From: Pogona vitticeps
Taxonomy: Eukaryota > Chordata > Lepidosauria > Squamata > Agamidae
Assembly: GCF_051106095.1 (NCBI RefSeq)
Contig: NC_135786.1
Span: forward strand, 88,517,001 to 88,581,000
Length of the DNA: 64,000 bases
Reading direction: 5' to 3'
Part shown: in pieces, positions 48,561 through 59,100 of the stretch
Numbering within the stretch: position 1 is the first letter of the stretch
Layout: every line of letters starts with the position of its first letter
Notes under the pieces: model-generated
Seen by the model: the letters and a program-made list of their open reading frames with translations, nothing else
What the model was told of the DNA's origin: nothing
Database searches by the model: none
Program-made: the position numbers and the translations under genes

Positions 48561-49504
48561 GAGTTTCTTATCACTTTTTGGGAAGTGCAGAAAAGGGCAA
48601 TATCGAACATGCATTCTTACGTGCTGGATTCAGAAACACGCCCACTGCATGGCCTTGGTGGGGTGTGGGAACATGACAGGAGTATTGAAATCATAGAGAG
48701 TGACTGGGCCAATTAAAAAAATCATTTAAGGGAATGTGAAAGAAATTTCAAGAATTTCTCTTTAAGATACTACAGAAGTAGCATTTGACACCATTAAAGT
48801 TATCATATACTGTATAAATTTATCTATTTAGCGTCTTTGTTGGAGGAACTGTGGAGCAAGAGGTTTGTTTCAGCATTTATGGCGGCTCTGTAATCAAGTC
48901 AAGCCAGTCTGGGATACAGTATTTAATGAAAAAAGCATGATTCCTGGGTAATCCATAATCAAATTTCCAGAAATAGCATTACTATCATTTTATGCAGGGG
49001 ACAATCTTCTCTGTCTGTCTATAATAAGCCACCTATTAGCAGCTGTCAAAATAGTATTCGCTAAATTTTGAAGGGATTTTCAAGGATTGATATGTGGCAG
49101 ATTACACTACAGGAGAAATTAACAGATAAACTTCAGGGAGCAAAAGGAATAAAATCTCAACTTATTTATTGAGGAGTGGAAACCTTTCACAGATTATTTT
49201 TAGTAGGACAGCTAATACTGGTCTATTGGATTCTTAGGAAAAAAAATTGGGCATCATGAACCATGCTGAAATGTTAGTATTTATACCTCTACCGTAGGGG
49301 ATGAGGTGTGGGGAGGAAAGAAATAATTATTTTATATTATACTATTAGATAGGAAATAAAATTCATTAATTAAAAAGAAAAAAGATACATAACAGATAGT
49401 TAAACTGTAGAATTTGCTAATTTAGACAACTTTAAAAAGATACTTTCAGAGAGGATGTTATGAATTACTACAGAAGATATATACAAATTACCTCTAATAC
49501 AAGA

Positions 49505-49660
49505 TACAGTATCCCTTTGTATATCAATTGCTGGGGAGCATGAGTAAGAGGGTGCAGATGTATTTCTATCCTTTTTGGCGGCTTCCCATATAGGTTTGGT
49601 TGGCCACCGTGTGAACAGAATGCCGATGTTGATGGGCCTTTATTGGGACCCTGAATGTTT
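49505..49660 (+). mobile_element. CR1-like LINE 3' fragment (right part)
   Basis: The phrases ATTGCTGGGGAGCATGAGTA, GGTTGGCCACCGTGTGAACA and GAATGCCGATGTTGATGGGC are the characteristic last 150 bp of the family whose earlier part lies at 48305-48560. The sequence between the two parts is AT-rich and not recognised. Confidence 0.6.
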
Positions 49661-50004
49661 CTTATATTCCTAAAGTAATCAAGTGTAACAAACTAAACAC
49701 TTTTTTTCTAAAACAGAGCTTTTAACAATGTCCCACTTCACTAATATAACTAATTACCAAAAGACAAAAATATAAAAGTGAGATCTCACTAACTGAAATA
49801 AAAAAGATACCATGCATTTCCTCACAGGAACACTCCCCTCATCAATACAGGTAACATCACCAAATTAACAGTTATGTTGTTGCTATTGATGATAAAGTAA
49901 AAGACAAAACAAATCAGAACACTGATCTGGCTTTTCCCAGTGCTTCCTTGGCACAAAAATAGGTCCCAAGCCACGGAGTCTTATAGCACTTCATGCTATA
50001 CGAA

Positions 50005-50230
50005 GCTGGCTGGATAGCTGGGTACCTGGCTTCCGAATCAAAGGTCAGAGTTCCACTCTCCACGGTGCCTTCTAGGAGAAGAGCCAGACTGTGTAGCCTT
50101 GGGCAAGCTGCACAGTCCCAAAGTGCCCCCAGAAGAAATGGAAGCAAATCACTTCTGAGTACCCTACCATAGAAAACCATGAAAGGATTCCCATAATTTG
50201 GAACTGACTGGATGGCAAGGCTCCATTGTG
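50005..50230 (+). mobile_element. tRNA-derived SINE
   Basis: The head GGCTGGATAGCTGGGTACCT and the decayed B box GGTCAGAGTTCCAC are tRNA-like. The body (GGGCAAGCTGCACAGTCCCA, then CCCCCAGAAGAAATGG and CACTTCTGAGTACCCTACC) is shared with the 57128-57275 copy. It lies in SELENOF intron 1. Confidence 0.65.
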
Positions 50231-50590
50231 TCTTTTTAAATTTTTAATATACAGTACAAGGCTTAATCTAGTAAGGTAACATTGTCTCATTAAACACTGC
50301 AACAGTGTAACATTCCGTCCAAAGCTAGTTTTGTTCAGACATTTACACTCTTGTGTGAGGCCCAAAAACAGAGAAGAGGGGTGCCTAAGTGTGCAAATGA
50401 GAGTGGCTGAATGCATTTAGAAGATTACATGGGATTAGAGACCCCAGAAAATGAAATATGTGAAAAACAACCAGCACAGAAGTGCCCGTGTTTCCTCCCA
50501 TGCACTTTTAGCCTTCATGCGTTCACCTGCACAGGTTTTTTACTGAACAAAAACAGCAGAACCCTGGGAGTGCTGGCTAGCCTTGTACTA

Positions 50591-51593
50591 TTATGGCTTG
50601 TTAAAATTGTCAGGTGGATTTCTCACAAAGTCACAGGAGCAACAGAACAGTATCACTGTGGGCCTGTGTGAAGGTTCGAGTATAAGGCTCTCCTTTTCCC
50701 CAAATAAACCATGAGACTGTTTAACTTCAAACAAGTGTTCTTGATTTATTAACTTCTGAACAGGTATCAGAACATCAACATGTTCAACTTCTAACTTCTC
50801 TTGTGGCTGAAACGTAGCTCGCAAGGGTGTCCATGAACTGTTACAAAACGGATTAACGTCCTTCAAATCCCACGGTCCAGCCAACACCTTTTCAGGTTCT
50901 TGGGATTCACCCTCTTCTTCACTGGGGGTCAGAAGGGGGAGGGTCTCATCTCTGGTCCACCCCCATAAGTGGGGATCCCTCTCCTTGGGGTTCAAGGCAC
51001 GGTCCAGGAAGCAGCCCATTCTCCGGAGCTCCTCCAAATGCCATGCTCGTTTTGCTTCCTGCTCACGAGCAATCCGCTCCTTCTCTTCTCTTTCTCTGCC
51101 ACTCCTTCGTCTCAGACTCACCTCAGTAAGATGGTCTCTGAGGTACACCTTGTCTCCGCCGCTTCTCAGCCTCCTCATGAGGCACCCGGACTTGCTCCCA
51201 TTTACCGGTCAAGGGATCCTGGACCCATATCATCTCCCAACCTCCCCCCCCCCAGATCTCATCCCGGGCCCCTTTTATATCCCCTACTCCCGCCTCCACC
51301 ACCAGCCTTTGCTCCTTTCCTGCATTTTCCCAATCTGTCTGGGTAGCTACATTTAACCCTCTCTTTACCACCAGCACATCCCAAGTGTCTACCCCTTGAT
51401 GCTTCCACTCTTTACTTCTGTTGATCTCCTCCAGCTCCTGTGTATCTGTGGTCTGGTGTTCTTTCTTAGGAGGAGAGGGTGATGGGGTTGTCTGAGTCTC
51501 CCTATTAACCACGGGGAGCGACCACACTCCTAAAAACGCCTCCTGTCTCTGCTCTGGGGCTCCACAGCCCATCATCTGAACTACTAATCCCAC
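50591..51593 (-). other. Unidentified coding-like stretch in SELENOF intron 1
   Basis: About 1 kb on the minus strand is GC-richer than its surroundings and has long open stretches. The predicted protein segments are polar: a Thr/Gln/Pro-rich part (KKEHQTTDTQELEEINR), a part with WEMIWVQDPLTGKWEQVRVP, an Arg/Glu-rich likely coiled coil (GREREEKERIAREQEAKRAW) and HLEELRRMGCFLDRALNP, then an acidic SEEEGESQEPEKV segment. The stretch is spread over more than one reading frame, so it is degenerate. I do not recognise the family. A gag-like part of an old retroelement or a decayed copy of a host gene are both possible; no terminal repeats were established. Confidence 0.4.
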
Positions 51594-52430
51594 TTTACAT
51601 CTTCATGCTTAATTAGGGTCCTTTAACAAGCATTGTAGTTAAAGCAACATTTATACTGGAGTCTCCTGATCCAGCTCAGTTCTAGCTGCTGGGATTCACA
51701 TTACTACACACCAGGTCTTTCAATTACTCTTGTTAATGTGGAAGCTGGTGTTACTAAATTTAATGTTACAGTATTTTATTCTCATTTGGAAACGCCTGAA
51801 CTTCATAGACCAGAACAGTTCACATTCACAGACCAGCAGCCTAACAAGTCCTCTCAAAACATGCTGTACCATAGTATTAACGAAGACAGACAGACGGTGG
51901 GGAAAAGGCACCCAGTTAAGCCAGCGATGATTGCAGTATCATAATAAAGTAACATTTAGTAGGCTGGATCCAGATTTAAATATACTCAACAAAAATACTT
52001 AAATCACGGCACTCCGTTCCCCGAAATCAGTGGGAAGTAAACCAGTCATAACTAAATTAAGACTAATGGATGTTAACTTTCATTAACATCCATTAACTGT
52101 TCCAAGTGTGATGAAGGCTAGTTCTAACCTGATCTTTGCCGTCATTTCTTTCAATCAAGAGTCCCCGCAGGCGTGGTAGGGAAATCGGGGACAGAGGAAA
52201 CAAACCAGCAACCGGATCCTTTGTGTGGATCCTATGCCTGGTTATCCAGAAATAAGTACCGGGTTTAATTGGATTGAGTCCGAAATAAGCAAGGCCGTCT
52301 CGTTAAGGCCTCGAGGTAGCAACGGCGGGGCGTGAGAAACAAAAGGTTTATTATTATTACTAAAACAAACCGGCTCTCCACCCAAACCCTTGTAGCTTCT
52401 GATCGCTTCGACCGAAGAAGGGTCCCTTAC

Positions 52431-52499
52431 CGCCTGCAACGTCGCCAGCAACCACACCCAGCAGCGCCCCAAGTTCCCCAGTCCTTTCTCCATCGCCAT
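52431..52499 (-). CDS. SELENOF: SELENOF coding exon 1 (signal peptide)
   Basis: On the minus strand ATG (52497-52499) opens 23 codons, MAMEKGLGNLGRCWVWLLAT and LQA, up to a GTAAGG donor. The hydrophobic run WVWLLATLQA followed by small residues is a short ER signal peptide, as expected for a protein that resides in the ER. A second ATG (codon 3) is in frame; human also has two nearby ATGs (MVAMAAG). Joined to exon 2 it reads LATLQA|ASVYGAELSSEACRE, close to human LQAVSAFGAEFSSEACRE. The five coding exons give 160 residues including Sec; human has about 165. Confidence 0.92.
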
Positions 52500-53469
52500 G
52501 TTGGCGCCTCAAGGCGGCTACCGGCGGCACCACAGGAAATCTCCTTGCTAGGACCCCCCCCCAATCTACCGAAGTGTCAAGTGCAAAGCCTGATCCAAGG
52601 GAAAGCCACAATACAGTCCAGCCCCCACCGTTCCATGAAGGGAACTTATAACTGAAATCTAAATAGGACAAAAGTGACGGTTACTTGCGAGAAAGTGACC
52701 CCCTACTTTAAAGACAGGCACATTTCTCATTCTTTTTTTCAGGCGCTTCTCAAACGCCCCAGTATGGGGCTATAGTCTACACGGAGCCGGGCCCCTACCG
52801 ATTGGCAGGGCATTTGCCCAATCAGCATGCGAACACTGACAATTCGCGGGACCTGTAGCTGCCAATACAGTAAGGAAGAGTGGACAGGCTTCGGGGACGC
52901 GCCTGTCCAATCACAATGCAATGTGGTGTTGGGGGAGGGCGGGATATCGACCAGGCCTTTCCTAAATACGTGAGGAAGCGTTGGAGAGGAGGGCCTGGCA
53001 AGGGGACTACCCAATAGAATGGACGACAGGGAGGAACTCACCCAATAGAAGGTAAGGGCTTGGACGGACCTGCATCCTGGCTGGTCAATGGTCGGAGTAG
53101 TGGGCGTGAGTACGCCCGGGCGTTCGGTTGCTGAGCAGCGCACGCAGATTGGCGGTTGCGTGGAGGGGGCGCGTGCTTGTGACCGCGGAGGGAGTGGGGC
53201 TCCCTCCCTGAGCTGCTGGGGGGGTGGTTTGCCGGTTGGTGGCTTGGCAAGGCGGTTGAGGCGCCGTCGCGAGGATTTTCCTCGGGGATGTGAGAGCCAC
53301 CCGCTTGTCCCGGGACGGCCGCCTCGCACTCCCCTGCCACCGCTGCCTTCGCTGGGCCGCTTGCTCGCCCGCCGTGTCCCTCGCAGAGGCTCCCGCCGGC
53401 CTCCCCGCACGGGCCCCGCGTGATGTCGTGACCCCCCGGGCGGACGTGCGACCAGGCGGGCGGCGCTCA

Positions 53470-53500
<31 letters not shown>

Positions 53501-53507
53501 GCTGCCG
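52500..53507. promoter_or_regulatory. Divergent CpG-island promoter of SELENOF and HS2ST1
   Basis: The 1-kb gap between the two start codons is GC- and CpG-rich, most strongly from about 53090 to 53500. It has no TATA box in the usual place. Seven CCAAT pentamers (either strand) lie at 52801, 52818, 52862, 52907, 53011, 53042 and 53148, the pattern of NF-Y-driven divergent housekeeping promoters. Both 5' UTRs must lie here, but the exact start sites cannot be read from sequence. Long open frames across this block on the minus strand come from GC content. Confidence 0.85.
53470..53497 (+). repeat. HS2ST1: (GGC)n tract in HS2ST1 5' UTR
   Basis: About nine GGC units end ten bases before the HS2ST1 start codon, so they would lie in the 5' UTR of the mRNA. 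Such a tract can fold into stable GC structure and may vary in length. Confidence 0.85.
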
Positions 53508-53631
53508 ATGGGGCTGCTTCGGATTATGCTGCCGCCTAAATTGCAGCTCTTGGCGGTGCTGGCTTTCGGGGTGTCCGTCCTTTTCCTCGAGAACCAGATC
53601 CAGAAGCTGGAGGAATCCCGTGGGAAGCTGG
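53508..53631 (+). CDS. HS2ST1: HS2ST1 coding exon 1 (heparan sulfate 2-O-sulfotransferase)
   Basis: The exon encodes MGLLRIMLPPKLQLLAVLAF, GVSVLFLENQIQKLEESRGK, L plus one base before a GTGAGT donor. This is the N terminus of heparan sulfate 2-O-sulfotransferase: a short cytosolic tail, a type II signal anchor (LQLLAVLAFGVSVLFL) and the start of the stem with the conserved ENQIQKLEESR. The enzyme moves sulfate from PAPS to the 2-O of iduronic acid in heparan sulfate in the Golgi (known). Compared with human (MGLLRIMMPPKLQLLAVVAF) only a few residues differ. The catalytic exons lie beyond the window. The start is chosen by match to the family and the CCGATGG context. Confidence 0.96.
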
Positions 53632-56425
53632 GTGAGTGAGGGGCGGCCCTGGGAACGAGCTTCCTAGAGCTGGGCATCGCACGGCGGGGAAGCGAGGGAG
53701 TGCAAGCGGCAGCCCTGGGCGGAGGACCGAGGGTGGCAACGAGGTTGCCCCAGTTTGAGGAGCGGATGGGGAGAAAAGGGTGGCTTACCACCGATTTGGG
53801 AGCAGTCGGTGGCGGAGATGGGGCCGGCCAGCCAGCCGGGGGTGGGGAGCGGGGAAAGCGCCCTGACCTGGAGGGGCTTCGGGGTTTAGGAAGTAAAATG
53901 TCAGAAAGCCAGTACTCGTCTGAACGGCCTTTCTCCGTGTCTTCTCTCTGGAAACGGGATAATTCGGATTCAGTCTTGTGGGTATCACTGCAGAAGAGGC
54001 TAACAGCTGTACAGGCGGGAGTGCTGGCGTCGCCGTGGGTCCCTGTGTCGTTTTTGGCCCCAGGTTACGAAACCAAGCGAGAGATGGGGTGCAGAGCGTA
54101 CGTTTGCAAACGATTGTAAAGAACCTGATTGCTGAAATTTAAAAAAAAAAACAAAACGTCAAAAACAGTGCTGTCACGGATTATGAGTTTTCACTCCTCT
54201 CCCCTGTAGGGGAGAGTTACCTATTTTTATACATGTATGCATTCTGTTGAGGTGTATATTTCCAGAACCGTTCTTTTTTTTTTTTTCAACAGTGTCGTTC
54301 AACAGAACTTACCTGGCTAAATTGTAGCTCAGAGGAGCTCTCTTTAATTTGTTTCAGTAATTTACATAGGCAGGTGTTCCTGGTTTAACCGTTCTTTGTT
54401 AAGATACTCTCTTTAATTCAGCTACAGTATTTCTGTCAGCAAGTGGTTCTAGGAAGGGGTAGTGTATGGGTACTGGACCTTGATTCAGTTTGTAAAAGCA
54501 GAATAGGATATAATAGCAAATGTAATGACAACTACTTCTGTAATATGTGATATATGAGATGCTTTACAACATAGTTAAAGACTTGGGTTAAAAAATGCTA
54601 TTTCTTTAAGGCATTTTGTATCTTCAGCTGCATTCAAGGAAGGGTAATTCACCTAGACTTTGTAAATTTGTCTGTAGAACTCAGCTGCTATTTTTTTAAG
54701 AAACTTTGCTGAAAGAGTTAAAATATAGGATAAACAGAAGAGTGCAGACTATCTGTAGGAACCTTTTAAACTCTTACATTCCTTTAGTACAGTATAAACT
54801 TTCCCAGGACCAGGGAATTTTCATATGACTGTACATATAGGAAACTAGGAAAATTATTGAGGCTTAGTGGTACATGTGACTGTGCTATGCTGTATGTGAA
54901 CTTTCCGGGCTGAGATAAGTTCAGTTATATATACTCAATAAATGAGATAAAGTATTAAGAATTTTACTTTATGTAGTTGTTAGAGAAGTAGCTGTCATAA
55001 AATTTGCTCTGTTATTGTAAAGCATTGGCTCATCACAAACACAAGCAAATTGTAATTCTGTGACTTTTCTTATAAAAAGTATGATGAACTCAGCTGAATT
55101 TTTATACTTGACTACAGGAAAGTTAGAACTATTATCGAAGATTCCCTATTATGTTTCATTACTGTGATCTCAGGGAATTCTAAATTGCATCAAGAGACAG
55201 ATAAAGAAAAGATGCATGGGAATAGAGAGTTTGTGGCAAAATTTAAATTTTAAGATCTTTATAGGTATACAGTACTTTGCATAATTGGTTGTAAAGAATA
55301 AAAATAGCTATTATACGTTGTTGTTTTTCTGTGGAACAGTTCAATCAATCAATACTAGTAAAACCAAATCAATATAAAGTAGATACATATAATTATGGCT
55401 TGGTAAGATCAGTCAGGGTAATAAAATTTTTCTGTGGAACAATTGGTTTTAATCATATGGTAGAAAAAAATCCATAATATATAATCAAGTTTTTGATTTG
55501 TAATCCACTTCTTTTTCCAAGTATATATGCTGGTTTCAAAACAGCTAGAATACTGGTATGCAGCATTTTGGACCATGCAGCCAAATATTTTTCAAAAAAG
55601 AATTGCATGTGGAGATGTTGGTGAGGTTACAGAGTTAACTGATGTTTGATTCTATGTACGGAGATGAGTTTAAGGAAGGTCATACACTGATCACAGTCCT
55701 ATACATATCTACTGAAAAGCAACTTCCAGTAAAGGTTACTCCCAAATATGTATAGGTTTGTTATCTTTAACTTCAGTGTTCAGAACTTTTCAGAAAGGGG
55801 CTGAGATTTATGAGGTAGAATTCTCCTTCTATGAAAAGGTGAACTTTAATGCTGTTAGGTGGAATGAAGAAGGGTGTTTGATTATGTAATAAACTCTTAG
55901 TCTGAGAGATGAACACATAGTAGAATTGGATAGGTAGAAATTATATACAATAAAAGTATGGAATTAATATATGCCAAGATGGGTACAAACAAGGGATGGT
56001 TGTGTTAAAATAGAAGGTAAGATATGTTAGATCCTGGCAAATATAGTGACTTCCAGTATCCGCATCTAATACCGTAGGAAGTCACAATAATGCCTAAGAG
56101 CTAAATAAATAAATGATATAGGTTGAACACCCTTGATTGAATTTCCTAATTGCCAGTTTTTGGCAATAGAGCCTTTGTGGTGCTGGAATGAGGGTCAAGG
56201 ATGCAATGTTAATTGTTTATTCTTGCACAACACACATACCACATGCTGCAAAAGGTTGGGTGGCCTTATGAAATGGCATGGAAAGTGGCATGGGAAGCAG
56301 TAAGGGAAGTTGGGAACTATGAGAATTTCCTCTTTCCTGATCCCATTGTCCAGAGTCTTTTAAATAGAGTGCAATTTAGGGAGTGCTTTCACTAGTGACA
56401 TCAAGCTATTGAGCCAGTCCTTATA

Positions 56426-56970
56426 CAGTGGGGTCTCTACTTAAGAACTTAATCCGTATTGGAAGGTGGTTCTCAAGTTGAAAAGTTCTTATGTTGAATC
56501 GGCATTTCCCATAGGAATGCATTGAAAACCATTTAATCCGTATCTGCTCTTTTCCGTCCATAGAAACTACAGTGGAACCTCTACTTAAGAACTTAATCCG
56601 TTTTGGAATGGTGTTCTTAAGTTGAAACGTTCTTAAGTTGAAGCAAGATTTCCCATAGGAATGGACTGAAAACCAATTAATCCGTTCTGGCTGTTTTTTT
56701 GTTATGTAGAGGTGCATTCGTACATTGAAGCATTAGTTCCCATAGGAACTAATGCAAAGCTGGTTAATACAGTAGGTACTCTACCACTAGGGGGAGAATT
56801 TTTTTTTTAACCTAAGATGACCTAAGGTTAAAAAAAGAGCAGGAAAGGTTTTTTTTCCCTGTTCTTATCTTGGATTTCTGTTCTCAAGTAGAAGCAAAAT
56901 TTAGCAAATGGAGCTGTTCTTAAGTTGGATTGTTCTTAATTAGAGACGTTCTTAAGTAGAGACCCCACTG
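56426..56970. mobile_element. Composite Tigger-like MITE
   Basis: The outer ends CAGTGGGGTCTCTACTTAAG and AAGTAGAGACCCCACTG are inverted and flanked by TA. At 56570 a second head, CAGTGGAACCTCTACTTAAG, follows another TA, with no tail of its own. So one element carries two left ends. The repeated motif CCCATAGGAATG occurs in both parts. Non-coding. Confidence 0.75.
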
Positions 56971-57127
56971 TACTCTGTAATACTGCACCTACAAAAGTCA
57001 AATAACTTTCCATGATTCCAATTCTTGTTTAAAAAAACAGTTGTCATATTCTTTATTAGCCCATTGACTTCCATTGTTGGATACAGGTCTTCCTTTGTGC
57101 TTCCATAAATTACTGTTTTGTATGATT

Positions 57128-57275
57128 AGGTATCTGGCTATAGAGTCAGAGATTGGGAGTTCAGCTGCACAGTCTCAGGTTACCCCCAGAAGATAGGAGT
57201 GGTAAGCCACTTTTGAGTACCCTCTACCTAAAAACCCCCAAAAGAGTTGCCTTAAGTCAGAATTGACAGCACAGT
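57128..57275 (+). mobile_element. SINE fragment (tail half)
   Basis: GTATCTGGCTATAGAGTCAG, then CCCCCAGAAGATAGGAGTGG and AAGCCACTTTTGAGTACCCT and the tail AAGTCAGAATTGACAGCACA match the SINE at 50005-50230. The tail is the one shared with squamate SINEs mobilised by LINEs. Confidence 0.6.
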
Positions 57276-57784
57276 TTTTATTATAATCCATGCTAGTCCT
57301 GGTGATATTTTGATTTTATCTATCCATCTAGTTTGTGGTCTTCCTCTGCTCCTTCTTCTGATCCAAGTCACTATCAATATATTTAATTATTTGATTGCCC
57401 ATATTTATTCCAAATATGTATGAGTTAAGGTCATAGGAGTTATATTTTATGTTCATATAAATTGAAAGAATAATTATTATTGTTGTCAAATGAACATAAT
57501 CTGCTTTTAAATTAAATACTGTTTAGATTATTTTGAAAAATAATACACAATTTCCTCTGCTTTGGCAAACTTTGAAAACTTATTTTGAAATTGAGGTTTT
57601 GATAATGAATACACACAGTGGAGAATTTTGTGCCATAAAGAGTATGCTGTTCTGATATCTCCTTGGAGGTAGCATCCCGAAACCAAATGATCTCAGTAGT
57701 GTTGCTTAGACTGTGTATGTATATTACTAAATAATTTGGTATATCATGCCAGCTGTTAAGTGACATCTGATAGAAAAAATATAT

Positions 57785-57825
57785 TGGCTGAAATCCTGTT
57801 GTGTGGCTTCACAGTAATAAATGGT
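57785..57825. repeat. End fragment of the palindromic short repeat family
   Basis: GGCTGAAATCCTGTTGTGTG is the terminus of the 16750-16980 family; the rest of the unit is missing or was displaced by the Penelope-like element that starts near 57870. Confidence 0.4.
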
Positions 57826-57869
57826 TGTGGTATAATCAAACACATCAGTCAAGAACACAAGAAAAATAA

Positions 57870-58654
57870 AGGAGACAAAAACGTGGCACCTTAAAGACTA
57901 ACTGCTATATTTTGACGTGAGATTTCGTGGACAAGTCCACTTCCTCAGACATAAGAGTGAGACTACATGACAAATATTTATACATGACCCCAAAGCAGAG
58001 ACTGTGAGCAAAAGTTGTAGACCTGGCAATGACTTTTAGGATCCCTGCTGATCTTCTGTTCCCCTCCCAGGAACCATTGTTCTGTAAACAATGACAATGA
58101 TTGGTGGCTAAATTAATTCCAGGCTATAGATAACAAGCGGGAATAATGGTTGTTGTGGGTTTTTCGGGCTCTTTGGCCGTGTTCTGAAGGTTGTTCTTCC
58201 TAACGTTTTGCCAGTCTCTGTGGCTGGCATCTTCAGAGGACAGCACTCTGTGCTCAGAGAGTGCTGTCCTCTGAAGATGCCGGCCAAAGACTGGCGAAAC
58301 GTTAGGAAGAACAACCTTCAGAACACGGCCAAAGAGCCCGGAAAACCCACAACAACCATTAGATCCCGGCCGTGAAAGCCTTTGCAAATACATAAGTGGG
58401 AACAACATGGTAATGAGTATCTCTAATCACCAGTGAGGCTTGTGAGATGTCACTGGTTAGTAGAAAGGAAATATAGCTGGGAATACAGGAGATACAACAC
58501 AGTATTTTACATTTGATAATGGCCTAAGAAGCCTTGGCTTATATTGAGTCTGCTGAGATTAGTTTTAAACACATGTATATATTTTATCTCAGTCCTCTGG
58601 AGTCTTGTCCTTTAATTTTCTTCTCCAGAATGAAAACTTTCAGATCTTGTACAC
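57870..58654 (-). mobile_element. Penelope-like element, 3' part (minus strand), with a palindrome inside
   Basis: The block ACGTGGCACCTTAAAGACTA, then GAGATTTCGTGGACAAGTCC and ACTTCCTCAGAC is the well-known terminal part of a reptile Penelope-like retroelement. The sequence after the palindrome (58385-58654) continues toward the GIY-YIG coding part at 58799-59096. The element is interrupted by the palindrome 58145-58360 and by the hAT MITE 58655-58790. Degenerate. Confidence 0.6.
58145..58360. repeat. 216-bp near-perfect palindrome with hammerhead-like core
   Basis: The left arm (58145-58249) and right arm (58258-58360) are inverted copies with only a few mismatches and one 2-base indel, around an 8-base loop. 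The right arm carries CTGAAGA (58271-58277), an internal hairpin GCCGG...CTGGC, then GAAA (58296-58299), which is the conserved order of a hammerhead ribozyme core. On the opposite strand the left arm has the same order with AAAA in place of GAAA. The sequence family (TTCTTCCTAACGTTT) is common in reptile Penelope-like element ends, in which hammerhead motifs are known. Confidence 0.7.
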
Positions 58655-58790
58655 CAGTGGTCCCCAACCTTGGTCCTCCAGATATTCTTGGACTACCACT
58701 TCCAGAAGCCTTAACCACCAACTCTGCTGGCCAGGATTTCTGGGAGCTGAAGTCCAAGAACATCTGGAGGCCCAAGGCTGGGGACCACTG
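58655..58790. mobile_element. hAT-type MITE with exact 8-bp target duplication
   Basis: The ends CAGTGGTCCCCAACCTTGG and CCAAGGCTGGGGACCACTG are inverted, with TTGTACAC on both sides (58647-58654 and 58791-58798). It is 136 bp long. The middle has CCAGATATTCTTGGACTACC mirrored by GAAGTCCAAGAACATCTGG, so the unit is palindromic overall. It landed in the Penelope-like element. Confidence 0.88.
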
Positions 58791-58798
58791 TTGTACAC

Positions 58799-59096
58799 TG
58801 TCCAGGTAAACTGAAACTATTAAAAACAGGTTTCTGTGTATTGCCATTCCTGATATTCAATTTGTGTCCATGAATTCTTTTGCATAGATATTATCCTATT
58901 TGTCCTTTGTAGAGTGCAGAGGGGCATTGTTGGGAAAGGACGGCATATATAACATTAACAGAGGATTGGGTAAAGGTAATCTCTATGTTGTATGTGACAT
59001 TGTTAAGCCCTGTAGTTGTGTTGCCAGAATAAATGTGGGGGCAGAGCTGGCATTTGGTTTTGTAGCAGGGGTTAGTCTCCATCTATGTGTCAGTAT
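58799..59096 (-). mobile_element. Penelope-like element, GIY-YIG endonuclease part (minus)
   Basis: The minus strand encodes METNPCYKTKCQLCPHIYSG, then VTYNIEITFTQSSVNVIYAV, LSQQCPSALYKGQIG, and beyond a stop YLCKRIHGHKLNI. This is the C-terminal zinc-knuckle-like CxxxxCxxC segment and GIY-YIG endonuclease domain of Penelope-like elements (pattern NVIYxxxCxxCPSxxYxGxTGQxLxxRIxGH). Some key positions have decayed. The reading continues, on the other side of the L2 insertion, at 63041-63260. Confidence 0.75.
59072..59096 (+). repeat. Left target-site duplication of the L2 insertion (probable)
   Basis: The stretch TAGT..CCAT..TGTGTCAGTA just before the L2 5' end recurs just after its A-rich tail (63042-63062). 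The core TGTGTCAGTA is identical on both sides (59086-59095 and 63053-63062); the rest differs by small indels. Confidence 0.55.
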
Positions 59097-59100
59097 TATG

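Noticed and set aside
52739-53791. 350-codon open frame on the minus strand across the promoter
   Set aside because: It lies in a CpG island where stops are rare, overlaps HS2ST1 exon 1 on the other strand and has an Arg/Pro/Ser-rich low-complexity composition. No splice or family evidence.
58108-58408. Minus-strand frames over the palindrome
   Set aside because: They match the known end of Penelope-like elements by sequence, but as palindrome-derived frames they do not form a gene.
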